From contig SPBW01000154.1 of the NCBI GenBank assembly GCA_004525685.1, positions 1 to 5,157 of the forward strand: DNA of 5,157 nt, written 5' to 3'. The stretch's first letter is position 1, and every line of letters begins with the position of its first letter. The notes below the pieces were generated by a model that was not told the origin of the DNA, searched no databases, and was given only the letters and a program-made list of their open reading frames with translations. Both the position numbers and the translations under genes were made by a program. This DNA comes from Candidatus Atribacteria bacterium (GTDB taxonomy: Bacteria; Bipolaricaulota; Bipolaricaulia; UBA7950; UBA9294). Positions 1-5,157 of this stretch are shown piece after piece.

Positions 1-21
1 AACACGAATGGTATCCAGCAT
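1..21 (-). CDS. Possible start of next gene, cut by window edge
   Basis: Twelve bases after the stop of the cysteate synthase-like gene an ATG at 21-19 opens a frame reading MLDTIRV to the edge. There is only a weak AGGG about 10 bases upstream. Seven codons are too few to name a product or to prove a gene. The short spacing would fit an operon with the cysteate synthase-like gene. Confidence 0.25.
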
Positions 22-33
22 GATGAGAGAGCC

Positions 34-1308
34 CTAGCTAGACGAGAGGAGTCGGTAAGCTGCTTCACGAATGGCCTCAAGAGTAACACTCTCTGGCCGA
101 ACACTCCAAACGGGGAGGATTCTGTGGAGCCGAGAATCGCGCTGGATCAGGGATTCGTTGTTGCCAGTGATGTGAAGTAAGATCGAATCCTCAGGCGAGA
201 TGCGCCTTGTCTGGATGGCTTGAAGCAACGCCGCAGTCGATACGGCCGCAGCCGGACCAATGACCAGACCCTCAGTCTGCTCAAACAGCTTGGCAGCAGC
301 GCGAGCTTGTTCGTTGGTGACGGCATAGGTGTGGCCGCCTGTTGACATCAGTGCTTCGCGAACGCCTCCTGGGATGGCATAGGGGGGCATCCGATTGGCG
401 AGGACGAGCGCGTCAATCTGATCGATTCGCCGAAGTTGGCCCGCGACATCCGTGTCAGGCGAAATGGGACTGCCTAACGTCCAAGCATCATGTATGGGAG
501 TAAACGGCGCGTTTTGTGAGAGATGGAGCGCGGGGAGGACGGCTCCAATGCCTGCGGCAAGCAGACGCTGCGACGCCTCCCACGTGGCGATCGCTCCCGT
601 TCCACTGCCTACGGCCTGGAAATAATGCGATGGCAGCGCGCCCATCTGTTTGGCGTATTCCAGCATGGCTGTGGACATGCCGTCGCGGCGCGCCACATTG
701 CGGGCGCCGCCCTCATTCTGAATTTCCAAAGTCTGTCCAATGAGGCTTGCGATCTGAATGGCGCGTGCATAGTCATCGCAGCCTTCAAGAACAACGAGCC
801 TGACGGCTTCCGATGGCTCACAGGGTATCCACAATCGTTCAAGGGCCCGTTCTGGCACCACGATGATGACCGGGAAAGCCAACTGTGTCGCCGCATAAGC
901 GAAGGCGCGCGCCGTATTCCCGGCTGATGCAAGTACGAGGGCTTCGACGCCGTGCTCTCTGTAATAGAGGAGCGACGGAATGGCTTCGAAGTCTTTGAAT
1001 GATCCCGTCGGGTTCAAGGCTCCGACAGCGGGTGCATAGCCGCTGAAGCCAATGCTCAAGTTGGAGAGGCCCAGATGATCCGCCAATCCTTGAGATGGAT
1101 AGACGGCTGAGCCGATCGGGACGTCAGAGGAGCATGACGGCGGGAGCCAATCTTGGAAGCTGAACAAATTCGACTGACTGCGTGGGTGAAAGGCGCGTGT
1201 GCTGTATTGCGATCGCAGCAGCCCCTCACAGCCGTCACAGTGCAGGCGGGGCGGATCGTATGTCGCTCCACAGCCCGAGCATATCAGTTTGAATGCGGCG
1301 TTTGTCAT
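34..1308 (-). CDS. Cysteate synthase-like PLP enzyme (threonine synthase superfamily)
   Basis: This 424-residue protein is a fold-type II PLP enzyme. Cysteate synthase makes L-cysteate from O-phospho-L-serine and sulfite, and in Methanosarcina this feeds coenzyme M synthesis. Seen: an N-terminal zinc-ribbon-like CxxC pair (C10/C13, C24/C27); the PLP-lysine motif NPTGSFKD with K105; SAGNTARAFA around N131; EGGARNVARRDGM at 199-211; and a phosphate-binding loop HYFQAVGSGTG at 228-238. From memory, the stretches at 83-110, 199-248 and 328-365 follow Methanosarcina cysteate synthase better than ordinary threonine synthase, and the length is close to that family's. Oddities: the PLP motif reads like threonine synthase, and the usual late glycine-rich motif is TGNN at 381-384. 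The ATG at 1308 is chosen because GAGAGG lies 9 bases upstream and the family starts just before the zinc ribbon; the frame stays open to 1533, but that extension does not look coding. It appears to be transcribed separately from floA. A novel paralogue using another nucleophile is possible. Confidence 0.8.
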   Translation of the reverse strand: MTNAAFKLICSGCGATYDPPRLHCDGCEGLLRSQYSTRAFHPRSQSNLFSFQDWLPPSCSSDVPIGSAVYPSQGLADHLGLSNLSIGFSGYAPAVGALNPTGSFKDFEAIPSLLYYREHGVEALVLASAGNTARAFAYAATQLAFPVIIVVPERALERLWIPCEPSEAVRLVVLEGCDDYARAIQIASLIGQTLEIQNEGGARNVARRDGMSTAMLEYAKQMGALPSHYFQAVGSGTGAIATWEASQRLLAAGIGAVLPALHLSQNAPFTPIHDAWTLGSPISPDTDVAGQLRRIDQIDALVLANRMPPYAIPGGVREALMSTGGHTYAVTNEQARAAAKLFEQTEGLVIGPAAAVSTAALLQAIQTRRISPEDSILLHITGNNESLIQRDSRLHRILPVWSVRPESVTLEAIREAAYRLLSSS

Positions 1309-1340
1309 CCCTGCCATCCTCTCTGGCTTGTGTAAGCAGA

Positions 1341-1362
1341 CAACCGACGCACGCGTCAGTTG
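1341..1362 (-). promoter_or_regulatory. Leader hairpin upstream of the cysteate synthase-like gene
   Basis: On the minus strand CAACTGACG pairs with CGTCGGTTG across a four-base loop, giving a 9-bp stem with one G-U pair. It lies about 33 bases before the chosen start codon and downstream of the candidate promoter, so it would be part of the mRNA leader. No U-run follows. A role in regulation or mRNA stability is inference. Confidence 0.35.
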
Positions 1363-1388
1363 GTGATCGCTCTTGCCTATGCCACGAC

Positions 1389-1417
1389 ATTTTACCAGGT
1401 GGAGGAGTCCGTGCCAC
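1389..1417 (-). promoter_or_regulatory. Candidate sigma-70-type promoter for the cysteate synthase-like gene
   Basis: On the minus strand GTGGCA (1417-1412, 4 of 6 matches to TTGACA) and TAAAAT (1394-1389, 5 of 6 to TATAAT) are separated by 17 bases. This would start RNA near 1382 and give a leader of about 75 bases that contains the hairpin at 1341-1362. It was found by eye only, and matches of this quality also occur by chance. Confidence 0.35.
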
Positions 1418-1464
1418 GTGAGGTCTGATGCGTCTGCCTGATCGGGAGTGACTGTCGATGACTT

Positions 1465-1507
1465 CGCGCACTTCAAGAATCGTAGTCGCTGATTCTTGAA
1501 GTGCGCG
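1465..1507. repeat. Perfect inverted repeat, 17-bp arms, 9-nt spacer
   Basis: Arm 1465-1481 reads CGCGCACTTCAAGAATC and arm 1491-1507 is its exact reverse complement. The spacer 1482-1490 is GTAGTCGCT. Transcribed from either side it gives a very stable hairpin. Sitting about 30 bases after the end of the nfeD-floA-small gene operon, it most simply acts as a transcription stop or 3' end stabiliser. No U-run follows on either strand, so it is not a textbook intrinsic terminator. A dispersed repeat element or a protein-binding operator is also possible. Confidence 0.75.
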
Positions 1508-1525
1508 CGTACAGAGTGCACAAGA

Positions 1526-1539
1526 TGAGGCAAGCCTCA
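1526..1539. repeat. Short inverted repeat at the end of the floA operon
   Basis: TGAGGC at 1526-1531 and GCCTCA at 1534-1539 are exact complements separated by two bases. In RNA this folds as a short stem with a four-base loop. It lies directly at the end of the small gene and overlaps the alternative stop codon at 1537-1539. It may help end transcription, but no U-run follows. Confidence 0.35.
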
Positions 1540-1540
1540 G

Positions 1541-1711
1541 CTACTTGGTTTCCTCGTTCCTGTCTTGAGTCCCGCCAGCAGATCGAGATGGCCGATCATG
1601 ATTGGCGAGTCCAGGGGGCGGGCCAAGGATCTCAAGAAGCAAGACGGCTGTACGTGGATCTTCGGAGAGTATCTGCTTGAGCCTGGCGACAAGAGATGCG
1701 TCGGCAGCCAT
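1541..1711 (-). CDS. Small protein downstream of floA, possibly frameshifted
   Basis: This 56-residue frame begins with an ATG that directly abuts the floA TAG stop, so it is almost certainly co-transcribed and probably translationally coupled. Residues 1-30 look like a real amphipathic helix ending in LLLEILGPPPGL, with codon use like its neighbours. After the C5 run (G1614-1618 on the plus strand) the frame becomes unlike coding sequence, while the adjacent frame becomes protein-like (PIMIGHLDLLAGLKTGTRKP) and ends at a TGA at 1537-1539. Removing one C joins the two into a 57-residue protein. Either the gene carries a frameshift or sequence error, or the C-terminus is simply poorly constrained. 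I do not recognise a family. From memory, small proteins with an EILGPP-type motif occur elsewhere in bacteria, and the B. subtilis yqeZ-yqfA operon also ends with a small gene (yqfB); homology to either is not claimed. Confidence 0.45.
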   Translation of the reverse strand: MAADASLVARLKQILSEDPRTAVLLLEILGPPPGLANHDRPSRSAGGTQDRNEETK

Positions 1712-2698
1712 CTAGGTCTCCGATTCGGACTGCTCTGCCGATTCGGATTTTGCAAAGCCCTCACGCATCCTGGTGTCTGCTTGGACGTTCTTCATCTTGT
1801 AGTAGTCCATGATCCCCAGGTTGCCCTCTCGAAAGGCCTCGGCTATTGCACGAGGAATCTCTGCCTCTGCCTCAACAACCAAGGCGCGACGCTCTCGAAC
1901 AAGCGCCGACATCTCCTGCTCGCGTGCGACAGCCATGGCTCGCCGTTCCTCGGCCTTGGCGCGAGCGACTTTCAGGTCGGCCTCAGCTTGATCCGTTTGC
2001 AGTTGTGCGCCGATATTCTTTCCGACATCGACATCCGCGATATCAATCGACAGGATCTCGAATGCCGTGCCTGCATCAAGTCCCTTGCCAAGGACGAGTT
2101 TGGAGATGTTGTCGGGATTCTCCAACACGGTCTTGTGTGATGATGACGAACCGATTGCCGAGACGATTCCCTCGCCGACGCGAGCGATGATCGTTTCTTC
2201 AGTCGCTCCACCTACAAGTCGTTCGATATTGGCTCGTACCGTAACCTTGGCGATGGCGAACAGCTGGATGCCATCCGCAGCGACGGCGCCGACTCTCGGT
2301 GTCTCAATCACCCGCGGATTGACGGACATGGCAACGGCGTCATAGACGTCTCGGCCCGCCAGATCGATGGCAGCGGCGCGCTGGAAATTCAACTCGATCT
2401 CTGCCTTGTCGGCGCTGATGAGCGCTCGAACAACGCGATCGACCGTTCCCCCGGCGAGGTAATGCGCTTCAAGATCCAAGATCGATAGCTTCAGTCCCGC
2501 TTTCCAAGCCCCGATCATAGGAAGGATCACCTTGTGTGGATTAACCTTGCGCAGGCGCATTCCAACAAGCGTGATCGGACCGACAGGAACACCTGCAGCA
2601 AGCGCTGAGATCCAGAGCCCAAGTGGAACAAAATAGAAAAACAACCACGTAATCAGTAGTGCTATGGCCGCGATGATGATATAGCCCGTTGTGCCCAT
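1712..2698 (-). CDS. floA: Flotillin-like protein FloA (SPFH family, YqfA type)
   Basis: This 328-residue membrane-associated scaffold protein organises flotillin-rich membrane microdomains in bacteria. Seen: a hydrophobic segment at about 5-24, followed by a second hydrophobic stretch at 26-46 that suits the hairpin-like membrane anchor; an SPFH/band-7 region at about 50-220; an Ala/Glu/Arg-rich helix at about 232-290 (DLKVARAKAEERRAMAVARE), the flotillin oligomerisation region; and the FloA signature FREGNLGIMDYYKMKN at 289-304. The length matches B. subtilis YqfA (about 331). The start at 2698 is chosen because it opens directly on the membrane segment and has a strong GAGGAGG ribosome site about 9 bases upstream, lying inside the last codons of nfeD. 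The gap to the nfeD stop is 4 bases, so coupling is likely. The frame is open to 2821, but that extension would overlap nfeD and resembles no FloA N-terminus. Confidence 0.95.
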   Translation of the reverse strand: MGTTGYIIIAAIALLITWLFFYFVPLGLWISALAAGVPVGPITLVGMRLRKVNPHKVILPMIGAWKAGLKLSILDLEAHYLAGGTVDRVVRALISADKAEIELNFQRAAAIDLAGRDVYDAVAMSVNPRVIETPRVGAVAADGIQLFAIAKVTVRANIERLVGGATEETIIARVGEGIVSAIGSSSSHKTVLENPDNISKLVLGKGLDAGTAFEILSIDIADVDVGKNIGAQLQTDQAEADLKVARAKAEERRAMAVAREQEMSALVRERRALVVEAEAEIPRAIAEAFREGNLGIMDYYKMKNVQADTRMREGFAKSESAEQSESET

Positions 2699-2702
2699 AT
2701 CT

Positions 2703-4040
2703 CTACTCCTCCTCTGAAACTGCCCGTACGATCTTCTGATAACCCTTGGCTTTGGTGACAATGATTGGCGTGCCCTTAGGAAGATGCCCTGCCTCGCAGA
2801 TGACATCTGTTCGTTCTCCATCGAACTCTCCGACTCCGACGGGGCGAAGATTGGTCACTGCAGTGCCTGTGCGTCCAACCCACGCGTGCTTCTCTCCTGA
2901 CGACGGTTCCTCTTGAAACGATCGGCCTGTGATGGCCGTCGATAGGATCATGCCGCCCAACCGCAAGCGGGTCTTGGGTAATCTCGTCAATAGGATCACG
3001 GCCAGCATAGTGCCTACGAACAGCCCTACAGCCACAATGCCAATCGTTTGGATAGCCTGTTCTTGAGACGTGAAGGGGCCGACCATCGCGTTGTGGAATC
3101 CTAATCCAATGAGGACGAGGCCAATGAGCCCGGTGATGCCGAAGTCGACGGCAGTGAACACGAAGATCTCAAGCACAACCGCGACGACCCCGCCAAGAAG
3201 GAAGGCAATGGACTCCCATCCTGCCAAGCCAACCAAGGTGTGTGCCCAGAAGAAGGCGGCCAGACACAGAATTCCGATGAATCCAAACACGCCGAAGCCA
3301 GGAACGATCATCTCGATCAACAGACCAAGAAGTCCGATAGCGATCAGGACACCCGCGACGATCGGGGACGTAAGAAATTCGACCACTCTGTCTGTCCAAT
3401 TCAGCTCGAAAACGTGGGTAGTTACGATTCCCTGTTCCTCCAGCCACACGTCTATCGATGCAACTTCGCCATCGGAGTATCCCCACTGGAGGGCTTGCTG
3501 TGACGTGAGTGTCAAGAGCTTGCCTTCCTCGATCAGATCAGGAATGAAGGTGTCACGATCGACCATCGCTTCTGCGATATCCGGCGATCGGCCAAACTGC
3601 TCAGCCGAAGCGCGGAAAAGTGTGCGAGTCGCGGAGACGATCTTCTCAGGCGCCTCCTCCAGATCCCATCCGCTGACCGTGACTGGCGTGGCCGCTCCCA
3701 TCACGCCTCCAGGCGCGAAGAAGATACGTTCGCATGAGATGGCCAACATCGCCCCCGCAGACAGTGCCTCGCGGGAGACATAGGCAACAGTTGGCACCGA
3801 TGCACCGAGAAGCAGACTTCTCGCCTTCACTGCGGAATCAAGGTCTCCGCCGGGCGTAGAGAGCACGAGGACGAGCACGTCGGCGTCGGCCTCGGTCGCC
3901 TCTGCAATCCCTCGCTGCAAGTAGGTTACTGTCCATGGACCGATCTCGTCGTCGATAGTGAGAATCCAGGCTTGCTGCCCGAGGCCAGCAGCGCCTACAG
4001 CAGAGCAAAGGATGAGAGTGATCACTGCATATCGAATCAT
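2703..4040 (-). CDS. nfeD: NfeD1b membrane serine protease, FloA partner
   Basis: This 445-residue protein belongs to the long NfeD class, whose genes sit beside SPFH genes (YqeZ in Bacillus, PH1510 in Pyrococcus). PH1510 is a Ser-Lys endopeptidase that cleaves the stomatin C-terminus. Seen: a signal peptide at 1 to about 22; a ClpP-like protease domain at about 25-205 with STPGGDLDSAV at 61-71 (oxyanion region), S94 in ALSAGAM as candidate nucleophile, APGGVMGAATPV at 109-120, and K133 as candidate general base, about 39 residues after the serine (41 in PH1510); four to five membrane segments between about 226 and 352; and an OB-fold NfeD domain at about 384-440 (WVGRTGTAVTNLRP). All expected parts are present. 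The ATG at 4040 gives a clean signal peptide. There is no good Shine-Dalgarno, only AGG close by, and a candidate promoter lies almost on top of the start. The last codons supply the floA ribosome site. Confidence 0.95.
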   Translation of the reverse strand: MIRYAVITLILCSAVGAAGLGQQAWILTIDDEIGPWTVTYLQRGIAEATEADADVLVLVLSTPGGDLDSAVKARSLLLGASVPTVAYVSREALSAGAMLAISCERIFFAPGGVMGAATPVTVSGWDLEEAPEKIVSATRTLFRASAEQFGRSPDIAEAMVDRDTFIPDLIEEGKLLTLTSQQALQWGYSDGEVASIDVWLEEQGIVTTHVFELNWTDRVVEFLTSPIVAGVLIAIGLLGLLIEMIVPGFGVFGFIGILCLAAFFWAHTLVGLAGWESIAFLLGGVVAVVLEIFVFTAVDFGITGLIGLVLIGLGFHNAMVGPFTSQEQAIQTIGIVAVGLFVGTMLAVILLTRLPKTRLRLGGMILSTAITGRSFQEEPSSGEKHAWVGRTGTAVTNLRPVGVGEFDGERTDVICEAGHLPKGTPIIVTKAKGYQKIVRAVSEEE

Positions 4041-4049
4041 TATGCCTAC

Positions 4050-4077
4050 ATCATAGGGATTAGGCGTGTTGAGGCAA
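4050..4077 (-). promoter_or_regulatory. Candidate promoter of the nfeD-floA operon
   Basis: On the minus strand TTGCCT (4077-4072, 4 of 6 to TTGACA) and TATGAT (4055-4050, 5 of 6 to TATAAT) are 16 bases apart. RNA would start at about 4043, only a few bases before the nfeD ATG at 4040. The mRNA would then be leaderless or nearly so, which agrees with the lack of a clear ribosome site before nfeD. Confidence 0.4.
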
Positions 4078-4083
4078 GTCCAT

Positions 4084-4100
4084 CAGATGACCGCCATCTG
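4084..4100. repeat. Small inverted repeat between dppA and nfeD
   Basis: CAGATG (4084-4089) and CATCTG (4095-4100) are exact complements around a five-base spacer. The repeat lies 74 bases after the dppA stop and just upstream of the nfeD promoter candidate. It could be a weak terminator for dppA or an operator for nfeD. An 8-base copy of part of it, TCAGATGA, recurs at 4159-4166 near the dppA stop. Confidence 0.3.
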
Positions 4101-4173
4101 GGCTCGCGAGTGTCGATGCTGAATCACAGTCGACTTTGCCTTGCTCACGGTGGAGACGTCAGATGAGGTTCGA

Positions 4174-5043
4174 TCAGGTACATTTGACTATGAACGCTCG
4201 TGTACTGTGAAGTGCGTAAAGGCCGAGGCTGATGTTGTTGGTTTGCCAGGTCGCCTGATCCTCGCTCAGATGTCCCTTGGCCAAGCCGCACAACGTGATC
4301 ATCGACAGCCAGCTCAGGAACGATTTCCTGTTCGGGTCTAGACGATACGCATCTGCGGGCTTCATCGTGAAACAATAGGGTGGTTTGAGATCCAATCCGG
4401 TTGCCTCTTCGCGTTGCTTGAAAGCCGCTCGAACTCCCTCTCCAATGGCGACGCGTGTTCCCGTGGCATGGGGGAACCAATCTCTCTCAAGACTCTTCAC
4501 GGAAACTCCAACCGTGTTCGGGCACAGAGTCTTCGCTTCGAGTACAGCAGCTTCTTCGCCAACGATGGCCAGCAATTTGGTGCCCATGAACAGTGCAAGC
4601 TCCAGGCCGATCTCGCCGATCTTGATGCCGTTGATCGTAATCTCGCCGATGTGTCCAGAGATGGTATGTGGCGCGAATCCTCCGCCGCCATGCATGGCAT
4701 GCATACCCACAATCATCATACCGACCAGATCGCCCTTGACCATGTGACGGGGCTTGCCCGGCAAATAGGGTCGCCGGACAACGCGAACGTTTGCGGGCAA
4801 TTCCCCAACGAACACGTTGGGTTCTCTGTGACCGTAGTCGTGGGAATCATTGAGAATGATCTCGTCAATCCCGAACTCGTTGGCGGCTTCGCAAATCGCC
4901 TTGACATCAGACGTGAGGAAGCCGCGACCTTCCTGTGTCCACAGCGTGGAACCATAGTGCATGGCTTTGCGATTCTCAGGCGAGATCTGCGAGGCCCCCT
5001 CCATGTCACACAGGACGTAGAGTTGACGCTTCTTCCTCCCCAT
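4174..5043 (-). CDS. dppA: D-aminopeptidase DppA (peptidase family M55)
   Basis: This 289-residue cytoplasmic zinc peptidase matches B. subtilis DppA, which releases N-terminal D-amino acids (such as D-Ala) from short peptides and forms a decameric ring. Zinc ligands align with those of DppA: D13 and E15 in LCDMEGAS, H68 in LNDSHDYGH, H115 in GMHAMH and E144 in KIGEIGLELA. H126 in APHTISGH fits the catalytic nucleophile. The spacings H115-H126-E144 (11 and 18) equal those I recall for B. subtilis (104-115-133). It is a little longer than the usual 270-odd residues, mostly N-terminal and at the C-terminus after about 245, where similarity is weak. The start at 5043 has AGGAGG 8 bases upstream. 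The same frame stays open to the window edge, but with no ATG, GTG or TTG codon. No dipeptide transporter genes are visible beside it, and it is separated from nfeD by 133 bases. Confidence 0.92.
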   Translation of the reverse strand: MGRKKRQLYVLCDMEGASQISPENRKAMHYGSTLWTQEGRGFLTSDVKAICEAANEFGIDEIILNDSHDYGHREPNVFVGELPANVRVVRRPYLPGKPRHMVKGDLVGMMIVGMHAMHGGGGFAPHTISGHIGEITINGIKIGEIGLELALFMGTKLLAIVGEEAAVLEAKTLCPNTVGVSVKSLERDWFPHATGTRVAIGEGVRAAFKQREEATGLDLKPPYCFTMKPADAYRLDPNRKSFLSWLSMITLCGLAKGHLSEDQATWQTNNISLGLYALHSTRAFIVKCT

Positions 5044-5050
5044 CAGACGA

Positions 5051-5057
5051 ACCTCCT
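5051..5057 (-). promoter_or_regulatory. Ribosome binding site of dppA
   Basis: The minus strand reads GAGGAGG-T here, a near-perfect Shine-Dalgarno 8 bases before the ATG at 5043. It decides the start, because the frame stays open upstream to the window edge. Confidence 0.7.
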
Positions 5058-5094
5058 CGCACGTGTGCCGAATCAGTTTGGCGCATGTCGATGA

Positions 5095-5119
5095 TTGCGA
5101 AACAGAACACTGTTGCGAA
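5095..5119. promoter_or_regulatory. Possible operator: direct repeats flanking a dyad upstream of dppA
   Basis: TTGCGAA occurs at 5096-5102 (preceded by a T in context GATTGCGAAA) and again at 5113-5119. Between them AACAG (5101-5105) and CTGTT (5110-5114) form an inverted repeat. The cluster lies 50-75 bases before the dppA start, where a regulator could bind. No clear -35/-10 pair was found nearby, and the repeats are short enough to be chance. Confidence 0.2.
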
Positions 5120-5157
5120 TAGTCTACTGGTTCCTCTGCCTCGAGTCCACGTTGCTT

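Larger units (their letters stand above)
1309..1540. other. Intergenic region with several dyads, no convincing gene
   Basis: These 232 bases separate the floA operon from the cysteate synthase-like gene. They hold a short dyad just after the small gene, a perfect long inverted repeat, a candidate promoter and a leader hairpin, each listed separately. An open frame runs through on the minus strand (in frame with the downstream gene), but its translation looks random and the dyads cut across it, so I read the region as regulatory. Confidence 0.6.

Noticed and set aside
34..1308. Plain threonine synthase
   Set aside because: The fold and PLP motif fit, but the EGGARNVARR and HYFQAVGSGTG regions and the overall pattern follow cysteate synthase more closely.
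1309..1533. 75-residue N-terminal extension of the cysteate synthase-like protein
   Set aside because: The translation looks random, crosses a perfect inverted repeat and a promoter-like site, and the family starts just before the zinc ribbon. A good ribosome site precedes 1308.
1537..1764. 75-residue minus-strand frame as an independent gene
   Set aside because: Its first two thirds lie out of frame over the floA end and the small gene and do not look coding; only the last 25 or so residues do, which fits a frame switch from the small gene instead.
1565..2140. 191-residue plus-strand open frame opposite floA and the small gene
   Set aside because: It lies antisense to the conserved FloA C-terminal half, with no recognisable motif.
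2699..2821. 41-residue N-terminal extension of FloA
   Set aside because: It would overlap the conserved end of nfeD in another frame, and the ATG at 2698 has a strong ribosome site and opens on the membrane anchor as in known FloA proteins.
3070..3783. 237-residue plus-strand open frame opposite nfeD
   Set aside because: It is antisense to a clear NfeD; its Pro/Ser/Thr/Lys-rich composition is typical of the reverse complement of membrane-protein codons.
4414..5094. 226-residue plus-strand open frame opposite dppA
   Set aside because: It is antisense to a gene with all catalytic residues conserved, and its translation resembles no protein I know.

Overview
This window looks like a piece of bacterial chromosome. 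It carries a NfeD–FloA membrane pair and Shine-Dalgarno-led genes. Every convincing gene lies on the minus strand, so transcription runs from right to left. Base composition is roughly mid-50s % G+C by eye. Nothing seen fixes the phylum. The cysteate synthase homologue is best known from methanogenic archaea, but the rest of the content is bacterial, so an uncultured bacterial lineage is the likeliest source. There are no RNA genes, mobile elements or CRISPR arrays that I can support.

Layout from right to left, in the direction of transcription: (1) 5043-4174, a DppA-type zinc D-aminopeptidase (peptidase family M55) with all metal ligands and the nucleophilic His in place. (2) A 133-base gap holding a small inverted repeat and a candidate promoter. 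(3) 4040-2703, an NfeD1b protein: signal peptide, ClpP-like serine protease domain, membrane block and OB-fold. (4) 2698-1712, a FloA flotillin-like SPFH protein, starting 4 bases after the nfeD stop. (5) 1711-1541, a small reading frame whose ATG directly abuts the floA stop. It may be frameshifted; the composite reading ends at 1537. (6) About 230 bases without a convincing gene, holding a short dyad, a perfect 17-bp-arm inverted repeat, a candidate promoter and a leader hairpin. (7) 1308-34, a PLP-dependent fold-type II enzyme that best matches cysteate synthase, a threonine synthase relative. (8) At the left edge, a possible start of a further gene (ATG at 21-19).

NfeD, FloA and the small frame form one tight operon. 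NfeD is a membrane-anchored serine protease of the stomatin-operon-partner class, and FloA is the scaffold of flotillin-rich membrane microdomains. The cysteate synthase-like gene appears to be a separate unit with its own promoter. If the assignment holds, it makes L-cysteate from O-phosphoserine and sulfite, which could feed a sulfonate product (coenzyme M-like or sulfonolipid). The next gene downstream, cut by the window edge, would help decide. DppA would recycle D-amino-acid peptides, presumably from cell wall. The most interesting points are the cysteate synthase homologue in a bacterial setting, the apparent frame switch in the small gene after floA, and the long perfect inverted repeat.
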